Assembly: GCA_041166025.1 (NCBI GenBank)
Contig: JBEAMJ010000055.1
Location: 1-36,273, forward strand
Reading direction: 5' to 3'
DNA from: UBA7672 sp041166025
GTDB taxonomy: Bacteria; Pseudomonadota; Alphaproteobacteria; Caulobacterales; Hyphomonadaceae
Length of the DNA: 36,273 nt
Position numbers and translations under genes: made by a program. A model generated the notes under the pieces. The model was not told the DNA's origin. It did no database searches and was given only the letters and a program-made list of their open reading frames with translations. Numbering within the stretch: position 1 is the first letter of the stretch; each line of letters begins with the position of its first letter. Positions 1 to 8,574 of this stretch are shown here, in pieces.

Positions 1-70
1 CACCGTCGAACCCTTGACGCCGGAGATCAAAAAGAGCTTAGAAACTATCGCCGATGTCGCCCGCAAGCCG

Positions 71-142
71 GGCGTCGATCAATCGGAACGCATGGGCGTC
101 GATCTATCGGAATGCCTGGGCACCTTCATCGGAATCCGCACT
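71..142. repeat. short tandem repeat with ATCGGAA core
   Basis: Two adjacent 24-nt units (71-94 and 95-118) both begin GGCGTCGATC and match at about 21 of 24 positions. A third, more diverged unit follows at 119-142. Each carries ATCGGAA followed by a C/T-rich tail. Multiple short repeats of this kind are common at the ends of IS21-family elements, and IS21-type sequence occurs at 4.6-4.9 kb, so this may be an IS end. That origin is an inference. Confidence 0.5.
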
Positions 143-320
143 ATAGGCCCAATAGCCCAAGGCCGGCGTTGCAGGCGAGAAATACACCTGACCAGAGCAC
201 GACGCTGAGCATCGAGATCGCAAGCAGAGACAGATTACACGCCAAGGTCAAACGGGCGTCAACAAGGATGGCGTGGGCGTTTGAAACCAAAGTCCTCTGC
301 AAACCCTGCACTTGCCAAGC

Positions 321-458
321 ATGGCGACAGTGGCCGCCGACGATCAGCAGCCAATGGAGCTTGTCAGCCAGATCGAACGAACGGACGACTGGTTCGAGGG
401 GCTGCACAGGCTGCTGGCCGGTGCCGAATGCCGCATCATGTGCGCTTATGCGGCGTAA
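321..458 (+). CDS. small hypothetical protein (possible gene remnant)
   Basis: A 45-residue frame beginning ATG GCG ACA and ending with a TAA stop. The composition (acidic middle, ERTDDWFEGLHRLLAG, then ECRIMCAYAA) looks more protein-like than the other frames here. No convincing ribosome binding site precedes it, and the frame is closed by a stop at 282-284. It could be the tail of a disrupted gene, in keeping with the mobile-element debris on this flank. The rest of 1-600 shows no recognisable gene. Confidence 0.22.
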   Translation: MATVAADDQQPMELVSQIERTDDWFEGLHRLLAGAECRIMCAYAA

Positions 459-600
459 AGTGAGGCAACGCGAAGCGGTGATCGGGTTTGGCCTAGCCAG
501 ATGAGATGGACGACTTCCGTACGCGACATCAGACCAGGCTAGATGCCGGCGACCCATGCCGAGCGAACCAACCCCTTGAACCCGCGCCGTTCTTGTCGGC

Positions 601-3591
601 CTACTCTTTTGGCTTGAACACACCTGAGTAGGTCACAGCAGCAAAGCCGACAACGAGGGCCCCCAGAAAGGCGTAAATCGCCTTGGCCCAGTGCCAGACT
701 GTGACCTCGTCAAACATTCGAATTGTCGACGACGAAGTAGCGTCAATTGTCGATGGCCCTGGCAGCGACACCGCTGGGATCGCGATGCCGGCAAACAGAC
801 CTGCTTGCCCCATATCACCGGGGTCACACCGGAACTCCTGACGCAGATCTATGAAGGGAATTGCCACATCAAGCGCGTACAGCGGCGCCACCACAGACTG
901 GCAGGCGCGCTGAAGGCCGTCCTCGTTTGTTTCGATCAGCACACCGCGGGCAGACATCACCTCAACCCCAACCGTGCCGACGAGCCAGAAGCAGAGCACA
1001 GTCACCGTGGTTCGAAAAATTGACAAACCAAAGCCAAATGGCGTTTCAGCGAAAAGCCAGACGAAGGGTTGCTGCCATTTCGGTCGGGCTCGGTTTTCTT
1101 CCCGATACCCCTCTCGTTGGAGCCGCCGAGCGTCCGAGTGTCTGCCGGACCGAGCAAAGGCACTTGCGCATTCGCGCCATGGATGAGGCGAGACAATTAG
1201 CCGTCCACCGTGCTCTCGAAAACTACTACGCCGCAACCAGTTGCGTCGCTGTTTCCAAGGTACACCATCTTCAGGATCGACTTGGATCTGCGAGATACCG
1301 ATCCCATCGAGCCTGATCCTGTCTGCCCCGTCCCACGCAGACGGCGCGAAGCTGCCCAGGATGCTGGTCCTTGTCGCTGAAAGATCCACATCCCCGCCAA
1401 TCAGGTTGTCATGCGCATGGAGCTTCCCACCGATGCTGCAACCGCTTGCATCCAGAGCATCGCGCTCTGGACTGCTCAGGCGCGCTCCGCTGAGAGCCAA
1501 GTCGCCCCCAATGGTGGCGCCGCTAATGACAAACCCGCCTTCGGCCTCGAAGCGATGGTCATTCTTGGACAAGAGCAGCGCATTCCCCCCGATCTGGATG
1601 CCGGCGGCGCCGAGCGCAATATCGTTGGGGTTCGACAGATGGGAGCCGCCGCATACGAGATCGCTTGATACCCTGGCATTCCACAGCAAGACCTTGCCTT
1701 GGCTCTCGAAGCGATGATTGCCAGACGACATCAGACGCAGGTGCCCGCCGATCGTGCACCCATTGGCATCAAGAGCATCGCCCCCCGGATTGCTGAGGCG
1801 GGCGCCCATGAACTCGCAATCGCGGCCGATGCTTCCATTCCAAAGGCGCACCTCGCCGTCGGCCTCGAAGCGATGCTCGCCCATGACATTGAACAGCGCC
1901 TGCCCGCCGATCTGGACACCGGAAGCGCTGAGCGCAATGTCGTCCGGGTTCGACAGATGGGAGCCATCAAGATCCAATTTTCCCTTTATGATCGCGTCAG
2001 CAAGCAGGAGCCTACCCTCGACCTCGCAGCGACTTTGTTCGCGAGGATTGAGGATTAAGCCCCCGCCGATGCTGCAACGGCTTGCATCAAGCGCATCACC
2101 CTTCGGATTGCTCAGGCGCGCTCCACTGAGGTTGCAATCGTAGCCTATGTTTCCATCCGAAATGAACACCTCACCCTCGGCCTCGAAGCGATGCTCGCCA
2201 TTGGTATTGAACCACGCGTTCCCGCCGACCTGGATGCCGTAAGCGGACAGCGCGGCTCCGCCTGGGTTCGATAGACGGGCACCACCGCAGGAGAGGTCTC
2301 CGGATATCTTGGCCTTGTGTAGAAAAAGCCGGCCCTCACTCTCAAAGCGATGTTCACCGTTCGAAGCCAAAGTCAGGTCGCCGCCGATGGTGCACCCGCC
2401 GGCACCAAAAGGATCGCCCTTCGGATTGCCGAGGCGCGCTCCACTGAGGTTGCAATCGCGGCCTATGTTTCCATCCGAAATGAGCACCTCGCCCTCGGCT
2501 TCGAAGCGATGCTCGCCATTGGTATTGAACCACGCGTTCCCGCCGACCCGGACGCCGTAAGCGGACAGCGCGGCTCCGCCTGGGTTCGATAGACGGGCGC
2601 CACCGCAGTAGAGGTCTCCGGATATCTCGGCCTTGAACAGAAAAAGCCGGCCCTCACTCTCAAAGCGATGATCGCCTTCAGTCACCAAACCCAGGTGCCC
2701 GCCGATCGTGCACCCGCTTGCATCAAGCGCGTCGCCCCCCGGATTGCTGAGGCGCGCGCCCATGAACTCGCAATTGCGGCCGATGCTTGCATTCGAAAGA
2801 CGCACCTCGCCGTCGGCCTCGAAGCGATGCTCGCCCTCGGTATGGAACGTTGCCTCTCCGCCGATCCGGGCGCCTGCTGCGTCAAGCGCCATGCCGTCCG
2901 GGTTCGAGAGACGGGCGCCATCGAGAGACAGATCACCACCGATGGTCGCGCCGTTAATCTTGAACTCGCCTGAACAATCGAAACGCATTTCGAATGACAG
3001 GCTGCCTCCGATCTTGGCCAGCCAGAGTTGCAGGGCGGGAGGCACCACCGTCAGACCTTCCGGCACCTCCGGCGGGCTTCGAAGCGTGGCGCCTCGTCCC
3101 CAGACGTCTCCGCCAATTTCTGCTGCACGAAGGCGGATATACGCGCTGCCAGGGATGCTTGCATCGTCGGTTGGTAGAGGAGAGGATTCGCGAAAATCGA
3201 GATCGCCTCTTACCTGCACCCCTTCGCCCCACAACTCCCTGAAACGGCTCTTTCGAATGGAGAGGCGCGCCAGTTCTGTATTGGAGACATTGATCCGGCC
3301 AGGAAGGTCACACTCCTCCAGTGCCAGTACGCCAAGACCGCCGCCTTGCGGACCGTAGCAGTCAGCAAGATCGAGATCACCGTCGAGGCGCACGCCACGT
3401 ATACGTGCGCCGGCTGGCAGGTTGTGGGCTCGGGGATCACGGCCGAGAACAAGCCTTTTCAGTAACGCGGCGGCCAGGATCGGTTTGCATTGCGGATCGT
3501 AGCCCCGCTCCTGTGTCAGGTCTGACCATTCACCCGCCAGCAGGTCTCTGATCAGTCGATCCTCGTCGACCCTCGTTTCGACGCCAGCCAT
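601..3591 (-). CDS. large repeat protein with membrane-anchored C-terminus, function unknown
   Basis: A 996-residue protein with three parts. An N-terminal segment (about 1-190) contains beta-strand-like turns such as RGVRLDGDLDLADC. The middle (about 190-700) has nine imperfect repeats of about 53 residues, each with a G-x-HRFE-x-x-G stretch, then an IGG/ISGDL turn, then GARLSNP. The regular spacing of short hydrophobic strands and glycine turns suggests a stacked beta-solenoid, which is an inference. The C-terminal part carries a hydrophobic segment (FGFGLSIFRTTVTVLCFWLV), an acidic loop with three cysteines, and a last hydrophobic segment (AIYAFLGALVVGFAAVTY), so the protein is probably held in the inner membrane. 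I do not recognise an enzymatic motif. The ATG at 3591 follows a GGGTCAGGG stretch that could act as a weak ribosome binding site. No co-transcribed neighbour is visible. Confidence 0.85.
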   Translation of the reverse strand: MAGVETRVDEDRLIRDLLAGEWSDLTQERGYDPQCKPILAAALLKRLVLGRDPRAHNLPAGARIRGVRLDGDLDLADCYGPQGGGLGVLALEECDLPGRINVSNTELARLSIRKSRFRELWGEGVQVRGDLDFRESSPLPTDDASIPGSAYIRLRAAEIGGDVWGRGATLRSPPEVPEGLTVVPPALQLWLAKIGGSLSFEMRFDCSGEFKINGATIGGDLSLDGARLSNPDGMALDAAGARIGGEATFHTEGEHRFEADGEVRLSNASIGRNCEFMGARLSNPGGDALDASGCTIGGHLGLVTEGDHRFESEGRLFLFKAEISGDLYCGGARLSNPGGAALSAYGVRVGGNAWFNTNGEHRFEAEGEVLISDGNIGRDCNLSGARLGNPKGDPFGAGGCTIGGDLTLASNGEHRFESEGRLFLHKAKISGDLSCGGARLSNPGGAALSAYGIQVGGNAWFNTNGEHRFEAEGEVFISDGNIGYDCNLSGARLSNPKGDALDASRCSIGGGLILNPREQSRCEVEGRLLLADAIIKGKLDLDGSHLSNPDDIALSASGVQIGGQALFNVMGEHRFEADGEVRLWNGSIGRDCEFMGARLSNPGGDALDANGCTIGGHLRLMSSGNHRFESQGKVLLWNARVSSDLVCGGSHLSNPNDIALGAAGIQIGGNALLLSKNDHRFEAEGGFVISGATIGGDLALSGARLSSPERDALDASGCSIGGKLHAHDNLIGGDVDLSATRTSILGSFAPSAWDGADRIRLDGIGISQIQVDPEDGVPWKQRRNWLRRSSFREHGGRLIVSPHPWRECASAFARSGRHSDARRLQREGYREENRARPKWQQPFVWLFAETPFGFGLSIFRTTVTVLCFWLVGTVGVEVMSARGVLIETNEDGLQRACQSVVAPLYALDVAIPFIDLRQEFRCDPGDMGQAGLFAGIAIPAVSLPGPSTIDATSSSTIRMFDEVTVWHWAKAIYAFLGALVVGFAAVTYSGVFKPKE
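2101..2685. repeat. near-identical DNA repeats inside the repeat-protein gene
   Basis: The block starting at 2101 (to about 2367) recurs almost base for base at 2419 (to about 2685). The offset is 318 bp, or 106 codons, which is two protein repeat units. A further copy relation links 1741 with 2695 at an offset of 954 bp (three times 318). The high nucleotide identity implies recent duplication or gene conversion and makes the locus prone to unit gain or loss. Confidence 0.85.
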
Positions 3592-3742
3592 CCCTGACCC
3601 TACGCCCCCGCATTCTCAAACTGACGTCACATTGTTCTCTGCGCGTCGCCTTTGCAATGCCCTCGGGTCCGACACAGAAACGCCTGGCTGGACATCGGCG
3701 CCAGCAAATGACTGCTCCGCACGCTGAAGATCACCTCGAAGC

Positions 3743-4604
3743 TCAGCTGCTTCCTGTTTCCGTGGGCACGGGCAGGATCAGCAAAACGCGTCGAGCAATG
3801 GCGTTCACGACCTCCCGCTTTTCCTGCGTATAGGCGTGACGCGCGTAGACTCCGATTACGCCGGGTATCCGATGCTGCGTCAGCGCCCGGATCTCCTCGA
3901 TCGAGCAGCCTTCGCGCTGGGCCAGGGTGACAGCGGTCCTGCGAAGGTCGTGCGTCCGCCAGTCGCCCTGCCCGGTCTCACGCCAGTCCTTGCCGTAGAG
4001 CTGGGTCCGCAATCCGTCCATGCCGTTGGAAGCGCCACCATAGGGCTTCCAGCCATCGCTCCCGACACCGAAGACATAAGGACCGCTGAGCGCCGGGATC
4101 GCGCTCAGTTCCGCGATGGCAAGATCTGAAAGTGGCACATCATGCGCTCGTCCTGACTTCATGCCTGCGGCTGGTATACTCCAGAGCCTCGCCGCGAAGT
4201 CGATCTGGTCGCGGCGCATCTGACCGATCGATCCGCGCCGCTGCGCCGTAAGCAGCGACAGGAAGTTGATGTGCGCGAACACGCTGTCGGCCTGCCAGAG
4301 TGCGCGGATTTCGTCGTCGGTGAGCACGCGGTCGCGTGAGGCGGCGAGGCGCGGCGAGCGGATGGCGAGGCAGGGATTGTGATCGACAAGGTCGCGTTCG
4401 AGCGCCCACTGGAAGAAATGGCGCAGATAGCTGTAGGCAGCGCGGCGGCGCGCGGGATGCGTACCAAGCGCGTCGAGCAGCGTCACGATGTCGGCGCGCT
4501 CGATGGTGCGAATGGGACGATCGCCAAATCGCGGGATCAGATGAGTGACGGCAGGCTTGCGCGCCACAAAAACCGCGGCCCGCTTGAAGCCAAGCCTTGC
4601 CCAC
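3743..4604 (-). pseudogene. tyrosine recombinase (phage-type integrase), N-terminally truncated
   Basis: The frame encodes the core-binding and catalytic domains of a P4-like tyrosine integrase. Counting from an ATG at 4882 that lies in unrelated upstream sequence, it shows the catalytic arginine R215 (TAQRRGSIG), H311-x-x-R314 (THDLRRT), H337 and the nucleophile Y346 (GVYARH). Recognisable integrase begins only at about residue 98-110 (VTHLIPRFGDRPI). Everything upstream in the same frame is out-of-frame readthrough of an IS21-type transposase gene, so the N-terminal arm-binding domain is missing. The catalytic residues are intact but the protein is very probably inactive. It ends in PVPTETGSS at 3743. 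No tRNA or obvious attachment site lies next to it. Confidence 0.75.
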
Positions 4605-4928
4605 AGCTTCCGTCTCCACAGCCTGCCAGTGAGGCTGAACCGCGCGCTGCAGCGACCGCCGGCTAACCTGGAGGCCTCCCTCCAACAGAAGGTCCTGGCG
4701 CACCACGTCGACACCACCGCGATGGCGGATAAAGCGCTCGCCCAGCCAATCCTGGTGCCCATCCAGCAGCTTACGCCGCTTCGGCGCCTTGAAGCTCGCC
4801 GCCCCGCCCACCAGAACACAGTGCCCGACCGTGCGATGGCTGTAGCCCATAGCCCAGCCAATCCGCTTGCTTCCCCAGCCATACGCCTTCAGGCGCAATA
4901 TCTCCGCCACATCGCCCGGCGTCTTCAT
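4605..4928 (-). pseudogene. istA: IS21-family transposase (IstA-like), 5' fragment
   Basis: Starting with ATG at 4928 behind a GGGAG ribosome binding site, the frame encodes MKTPGDVAEILRLK, a helix-turn-helix (GWGSKRI...YSHRTV), then FKAPKRRKLLDGH, ERFIRHRG and DVVRQDLL. This is the usual N-terminus of IS21-type IstA transposases, which bind the element ends. Similarity stops at about RAVQPHWQAVETEA (near 4605), just where the integrase sequence begins. The catalytic DDE domain and the istB helper gene are missing. The fragment therefore marks an insertion followed by deletion, or a recombination between the IS and the integrase gene. Confidence 0.7.
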
Positions 4929-5492
4929 CTTTTGCTCCCGTGGATCGCGCCACACCGGGCTTCCGAAGATTTGTTCCCCGTCCACTCCAACTCTCCTCTG
5001 CTGGTCGAGGAGGGCCAATTTCTGATGGCGCAGAGGGGGCCGCGTTGCACGGAGTGAGAGAGAATTCTCAATCACTACACTCAGCCGACACGCGGACTGA
5101 GGGGCCCTCGTAACACTGGATCGGCTCCAACCAGGACCCCTGCCAGTGAACGGAACCTTCACCCCGACTGCTGACGGTCGGGGGGCGCCTCACGGCGTGC
5201 ATCTCTCTTCTCCATCGAGCCCGAAGCACAGACTAATGATGCATGTTTCGCCGCACCGCCCCAGCAATCGAGCTTGCCAGCATTGTGCATGCTGTCTTCC
5301 GTAAGGTCGGTGACGTTACGGAGGCTGAGTCACGCGGCACATGGTGGCGACGTGTTACTCGTGGCGGTGCAGTTTTATGTTCTCTTGCACCCGCCGAGGC
5401 CCTCGAACCTTCGCACGCCCGGATATCTTCCGATCTCCAGCTCGCCATGCGCGCTGAAATCATGGTGATCACGGAAGCCTGGGCGTACCCGT
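4929..5492. other. non-coding scar between IS fragment and catabolic operon
   Basis: About 560 bp in which I see no convincing gene. The part next to 4928 is probably the terminal non-coding region of the IS21-type element, but I could not identify a clean inverted repeat or target duplication. Several overlapping short frames exist on both strands, none with a good start signal or recognisable motif. Confidence 0.4.
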
Positions 5493-5786
5493 TCAACTCC
5501 GCAGAAGTCTGAGGCAGGCGCCTACGGATTGGGCATTCGCTTCAGCATCTGATCGTGAGATTTTTCCACTTAGCACAAGGCTACTAACATGCGTGCGAAG
5601 CAGCTCGGGCAGCTGAGAACTGCGTGTTACATGAGGCGATGTGGCGTCGAACATCTTCTGCCCAATCGGCGTGAGTTTTGTTCGGCACGCGTTGGCTTTC
5701 TCGGCGTCCGCGACTGCATTTCCAGGCAGCGCCGCCATCGCAAGCAGCACGATCACTGTGATCTGGCGTACCCGTTTCGTCCGCAT
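5493..5786 (-). CDS. small secreted protein, unknown function
   Basis: A 97-residue protein. It has a clear signal peptide: basic MRTKRVR, a hydrophobic core ITVIVLLAMAAL, and a likely cleavage after NAVA-DA. The mature part of about 70 residues has two cysteines, one near each end, which could form a disulphide in the periplasm. The ATG at 5786 has a strong ribosome binding site (GAGGGGA) and lies only 11 bases after the stop of the DUF2855 gene, so it is probably the last gene of that operon. I do not recognise the family. Confidence 0.65.
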   Translation of the reverse strand: MRTKRVRQITVIVLLAMAALPGNAVADAEKANACRTKLTPIGQKMFDATSPHVTRSSQLPELLRTHVSSLVLSGKISRSDAEANAQSVGACLRLLRS

Positions 5787-5797
5787 TGCCTATCCCC

Positions 5798-6883
5798 TCA
5801 AGAATTGACGCTGGCGATTATGCCGATGCTCGGCGGGATCTCGTTGGCTACCAGTCGTGAAAAGGCCCGCGCGACGGCCTCAGCCCCAGTCACTCGCTGA
5901 ATCGACAACGCACCTCGCAGTTCTAGCGACATCCGCGCCGCTTCGCGCGAGGCGCGGCGGATCACTTCCCCTGGCCCCCATTCCTGTTCGCGTTTCATGA
6001 ACTGGGCTGGCGCGAAGAAGAAGTTGTGCGGGACAGAGGCGCCCTCACCCCGGAAGCGCGGCCCCTGCCAGTGTGTTGCACCCACGCCCGTGCTGAGCTT
6101 GAGATTTTCACCAAAGTGCCCGTGAATGCCGCTGATCACCTCGGCGCTGCCGGACATGTCCACGAACGCCGTTGGCAAGGAGGCGTCGAGATCGCCGATC
6201 TGCTGGTAGGTTCTGACATCATCGCACATGCCAAGACTGCGGAGGAAATCGAGATTTCGCGCCGAGGTGAGGCCAATGACACGCGGACGCCCGCCGTTCA
6301 GCCGCATCAACAGGTTGCAGAGCCCGAGCCCGGTCTTCGAGGATGCGCTGCCAACGATGATCTGGCGCGCACCAAAATTCGCGTTGTCGACAAGATAGTC
6401 ACACAAGATGAAGGATGTCGTGAACAGTGGGAACAGGATGCAGCGTTCATCTTCAAGCGCCTTCATCTCGGGCGGATCACCCGTCGTGCGCTGGTAGGTG
6501 TTGTAGATGCCCGGCAAGGGCGCCCTGTGTTCCGCGCCATCGGTAAACGAACCGGCAGCGACTTGGACTGGCTTCAGCGCGACATGGGTTGCCATTGGCA
6601 AAAATCCCCAAATTCGCTCGCCGACAGGCAGCGCATCGCATCGCGACTGAACAATATCAGCAAAGCCCCACACAGGAACGATGCCCCACGGCTCCTCAAC
6701 CGGAAAAAATTTCCAATAGCCTATCATGTCTCCTGAAAGCGCGTAGGAAACATTGTTGGCCGTGAGCGCAAAGCGCTCGATACGTGCCAGCACTTCGCCC
6801 TCCGCCAGGTAGGGAACCGCGTGCGAGGTGACGCTCGTTTCACCAAATGCTTTGCGCCGCACCTCAATCTGCTCGATGATCAT
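5798..6883 (-). CDS. DUF2855 family protein (MDR-like fold)
   Basis: A 361-residue protein resembling the DUF2855 family, whose members look like medium-chain dehydrogenases without a known reaction. The N-terminal half holds FALTANNVSYALSGDMIGYW and VPVWGFADIV, typical of this family. A Rossmann-like segment follows (IIVGSASSKTGLGLCNLL), then a second strand ending VIGLTSARNLDFL. The length fits the family. Its ATG overlaps the stop of the upstream GST-like gene by 4 bases (ATGA), so the two are translationally coupled. In this cluster it probably acts on a catabolic intermediate as a reductase or related enzyme. The substrate is not visible. Confidence 0.8.
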   Translation of the reverse strand: MIIEQIEVRRKAFGETSVTSHAVPYLAEGEVLARIERFALTANNVSYALSGDMIGYWKFFPVEEPWGIVPVWGFADIVQSRCDALPVGERIWGFLPMATHVALKPVQVAAGSFTDGAEHRAPLPGIYNTYQRTTGDPPEMKALEDERCILFPLFTTSFILCDYLVDNANFGARQIIVGSASSKTGLGLCNLLMRLNGGRPRVIGLTSARNLDFLRSLGMCDDVRTYQQIGDLDASLPTAFVDMSGSAEVISGIHGHFGENLKLSTGVGATHWQGPRFRGEGASVPHNFFFAPAQFMKREQEWGPGEVIRRASREAARMSLELRGALSIQRVTGAEAVARAFSRLVANEIPPSIGIIASVNS

Positions 6884-8064
6884 AGCCTTGCTCCCCAGAC
6901 TTCGAGGTGATTTCGGCGCTCGATGCGTCTTGCTGTTCGCAGTCGCAGTAGGTCCGAGAGCCCGGTCTCTTCCAGCAGCGCCCGCATTCGTGCAGCGGCC
7001 TCTGGCTCTGCGCGGTCAGCGATGTCCTGGATCTTCTGCAGCAGGTAGAGGCGATAAGGCATGACGCCGACCCTGATCCGGTGGCCGCGCCAGTCGAAGT
7101 CAACCTCGCCGATGCGGCGCTCCTGCACCCGATCGAGACCGGTCGTTCCCGCCTCCAGATCAGGACGCGCGGCCAGCCAGTCGTTCGCGAACGAAACGAA
7201 TGCGCGCACTTCAGGTAGATAGTCTTCAGCAATATAGCAAAGCAGGGCCTTTAGCGTCTCTGGGACAAGATCGTCCGGATACAACGCTTCAGGCGGGCGT
7301 CCGTATTCGCCTGCGTCTTGGTCGGGGCGATTCATGCGCTCGACCCAACGCCAGACACGATGTGCGGAGGTTTGCATGATGCGTGCGGGATAGGGATCGC
7401 GGCCGAGATGCGCATAGAGCGGCGCGATCAGGCCATAGTCGCCGATCGTCGGTCGCCCGCCGAGCAGGAAGGGCGAGCCCTGCAGATGTGCATTGAACAA
7501 CCGAAGGAACTCGGCATAGGACGACTCAATCGCCGGGATGGTCTCAGGCGACACGCCGAAGCTCGACATCGCCTTGCGCATGCGCTGGCTCGCCATGTCG
7601 AAGATGCCGGCCTGCAGCTCGACCGGCGCGCCCGTCGGCGCCAACGAGGAAGCAAAGTCGACCGAGACGAATGCGCGGTTCACATCGTCGAAGTTCCACC
7701 GATAGTGCATCGCCGGCCGCAGCATCCCCTCACCGCCGAACAGTTCGAAGATCTGGCCGATCAGCGCATGGCGGGGCGTCGCCGGATAGGCAGGAAGCCG
7801 CGTTGTGCCCCCCGCCTCGAAGTGCGCGATGATGTCCGATCCATCCTGGATCAGGGCGCCGTCCTCGGCCTCGAGAACCGGAACGATCCAGCGGCTGATC
7901 CTGGGCACGATCTCTTCGCGGAAACGCGCCTCCCCCGCTGCGCAGTTTACGAACGGGATCCCCTGCTTGACCAGGTAGCTGCGCACCTTGCCTGTGTAGA
8001 GCGACCCGGGCGTACCATGGAGGCGATAGGGGAATGGCGTTGAGGGGTCCGATGATACGGACAT
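6880..8064 (-). CDS. large glutathione S-transferase family protein
   Basis: About 394 residues, longer than a standard GST of about 210. An N-terminal thioredoxin-like domain (YRLHGTPGSLYTGKVRSYL, then the VPVLEAEDG and DGSDIIAHFE turns that bind glutathione in GSTs) is followed by an all-helical domain and a C-terminal extension of about 100 residues. Its layout is shared with the proteins at 15967 and 18007. It may conjugate glutathione to, or remove a group from, an electrophilic intermediate, which is inferred from family and context. I chose ATG 8064 (MSVSSDP) because AAGGACG precedes it and it lies 2 bases after the previous stop. An upstream in-frame start at 8094 would overlap that gene. 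Confidence 0.85.
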   Translation of the reverse strand: MSVSSDPSTPFPYRLHGTPGSLYTGKVRSYLVKQGIPFVNCAAGEARFREEIVPRISRWIVPVLEAEDGALIQDGSDIIAHFEAGGTTRLPAYPATPRHALIGQIFELFGGEGMLRPAMHYRWNFDDVNRAFVSVDFASSLAPTGAPVELQAGIFDMASQRMRKAMSSFGVSPETIPAIESSYAEFLRLFNAHLQGSPFLLGGRPTIGDYGLIAPLYAHLGRDPYPARIMQTSAHRVWRWVERMNRPDQDAGEYGRPPEALYPDDLVPETLKALLCYIAEDYLPEVRAFVSFANDWLAARPDLEAGTTGLDRVQERRIGEVDFDWRGHRIRVGVMPYRLYLLQKIQDIADRAEPEAAARMRALLEETGLSDLLRLRTARRIERRNHLEVWGARL

Positions 8065-8066
8065 AA

Positions 8067-8546
8067 TCAGGCGTCCTTCGTTCGGGCGGGGCAAAGCGAC
8101 AGATAGAGTGCGACGAGAACGATCGGCAGAAGCGCAAAGTTGAAGGCATGTCCCGGCGCCGTGCCGACCGTCTCAATCGGCTTCAGATGACCGGCCAACG
8201 CCCGCAAAAGGGGCTCAGCCGCGAATACGCACAGGACGAGCGGCAGCATCCCCGGGTAACGCAGCAGCAGGACCCCGATCAGACCGGCCAGCAGCAATTG
8301 GATTGCACCCCATTGTCCGAACAAGCCGATGATGTTGGCCCCGCCCGCAACCGATGTATCGATGGTGGCGATGGTCTCTGCGCCTCCGTCCGGCAGGAAG
8401 ACATGAATGAGGCTCCGCGCCGTGGTCGCCAACAGGATGAGAAGCGCGACTCCAAAGGGCAGGCTGGGTCCGCGATAGACCGCCGGGTCAGCGGGCAGCA
8501 GCTCCGAAAGCCGAGGCGACCAGGCGACGGGAAGCACGGAATTCAT
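8067..8546 (-). CDS. small multi-pass membrane protein, paralogue of the one at 9721
   Basis: About 159 residues with four hydrophobic segments: FGVALLILLATTARSLIHVF, then IGLFGQWGAIQLLLAGLIGV, then MLPLVLCVFAAEPLLR, then ALLPIVLVALYLSL. The signature FLPDGGAETIATID before the second segment matches IHYFLPDGGAGVIAGLD in the protein at 9721, so the two are paralogues. Each directly follows a haloalkane-dehalogenase-like gene. It could help transport or anchor, but I know no characterised member. ATG 8546 is chosen over longer in-frame starts because those would read through the end of the upstream hydrolase gene, whose stop is at 8575. Confidence 0.7.
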   Translation of the reverse strand: MNSVLPVAWSPRLSELLPADPAVYRGPSLPFGVALLILLATTARSLIHVFLPDGGAETIATIDTSVAGGANIIGLFGQWGAIQLLLAGLIGVLLLRYPGMLPLVLCVFAAEPLLRALAGHLKPIETVGTAPGHAFNFALLPIVLVALYLSLCPARTKDA

Positions 8547-8574
8547 CGGGCTCGCCCCGAAAGGGAGGATCGCT

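Noticed and set aside
2101..2685. CRISPR array or satellite repeat
   Set aside because: Repeats are 159-318 bp, coding and in frame; there are no short regular repeats with unique spacers.
2708..3358. Plus-strand frame over the repeat-protein gene
   Set aside because: Repetitive antisense shadow of the 53-residue repeats.
3622..3629. TGACGTCA as a sixth regulon operator
   Set aside because: It is a short palindrome without the 7-bp spacer of the other sites, and lies outside the island.
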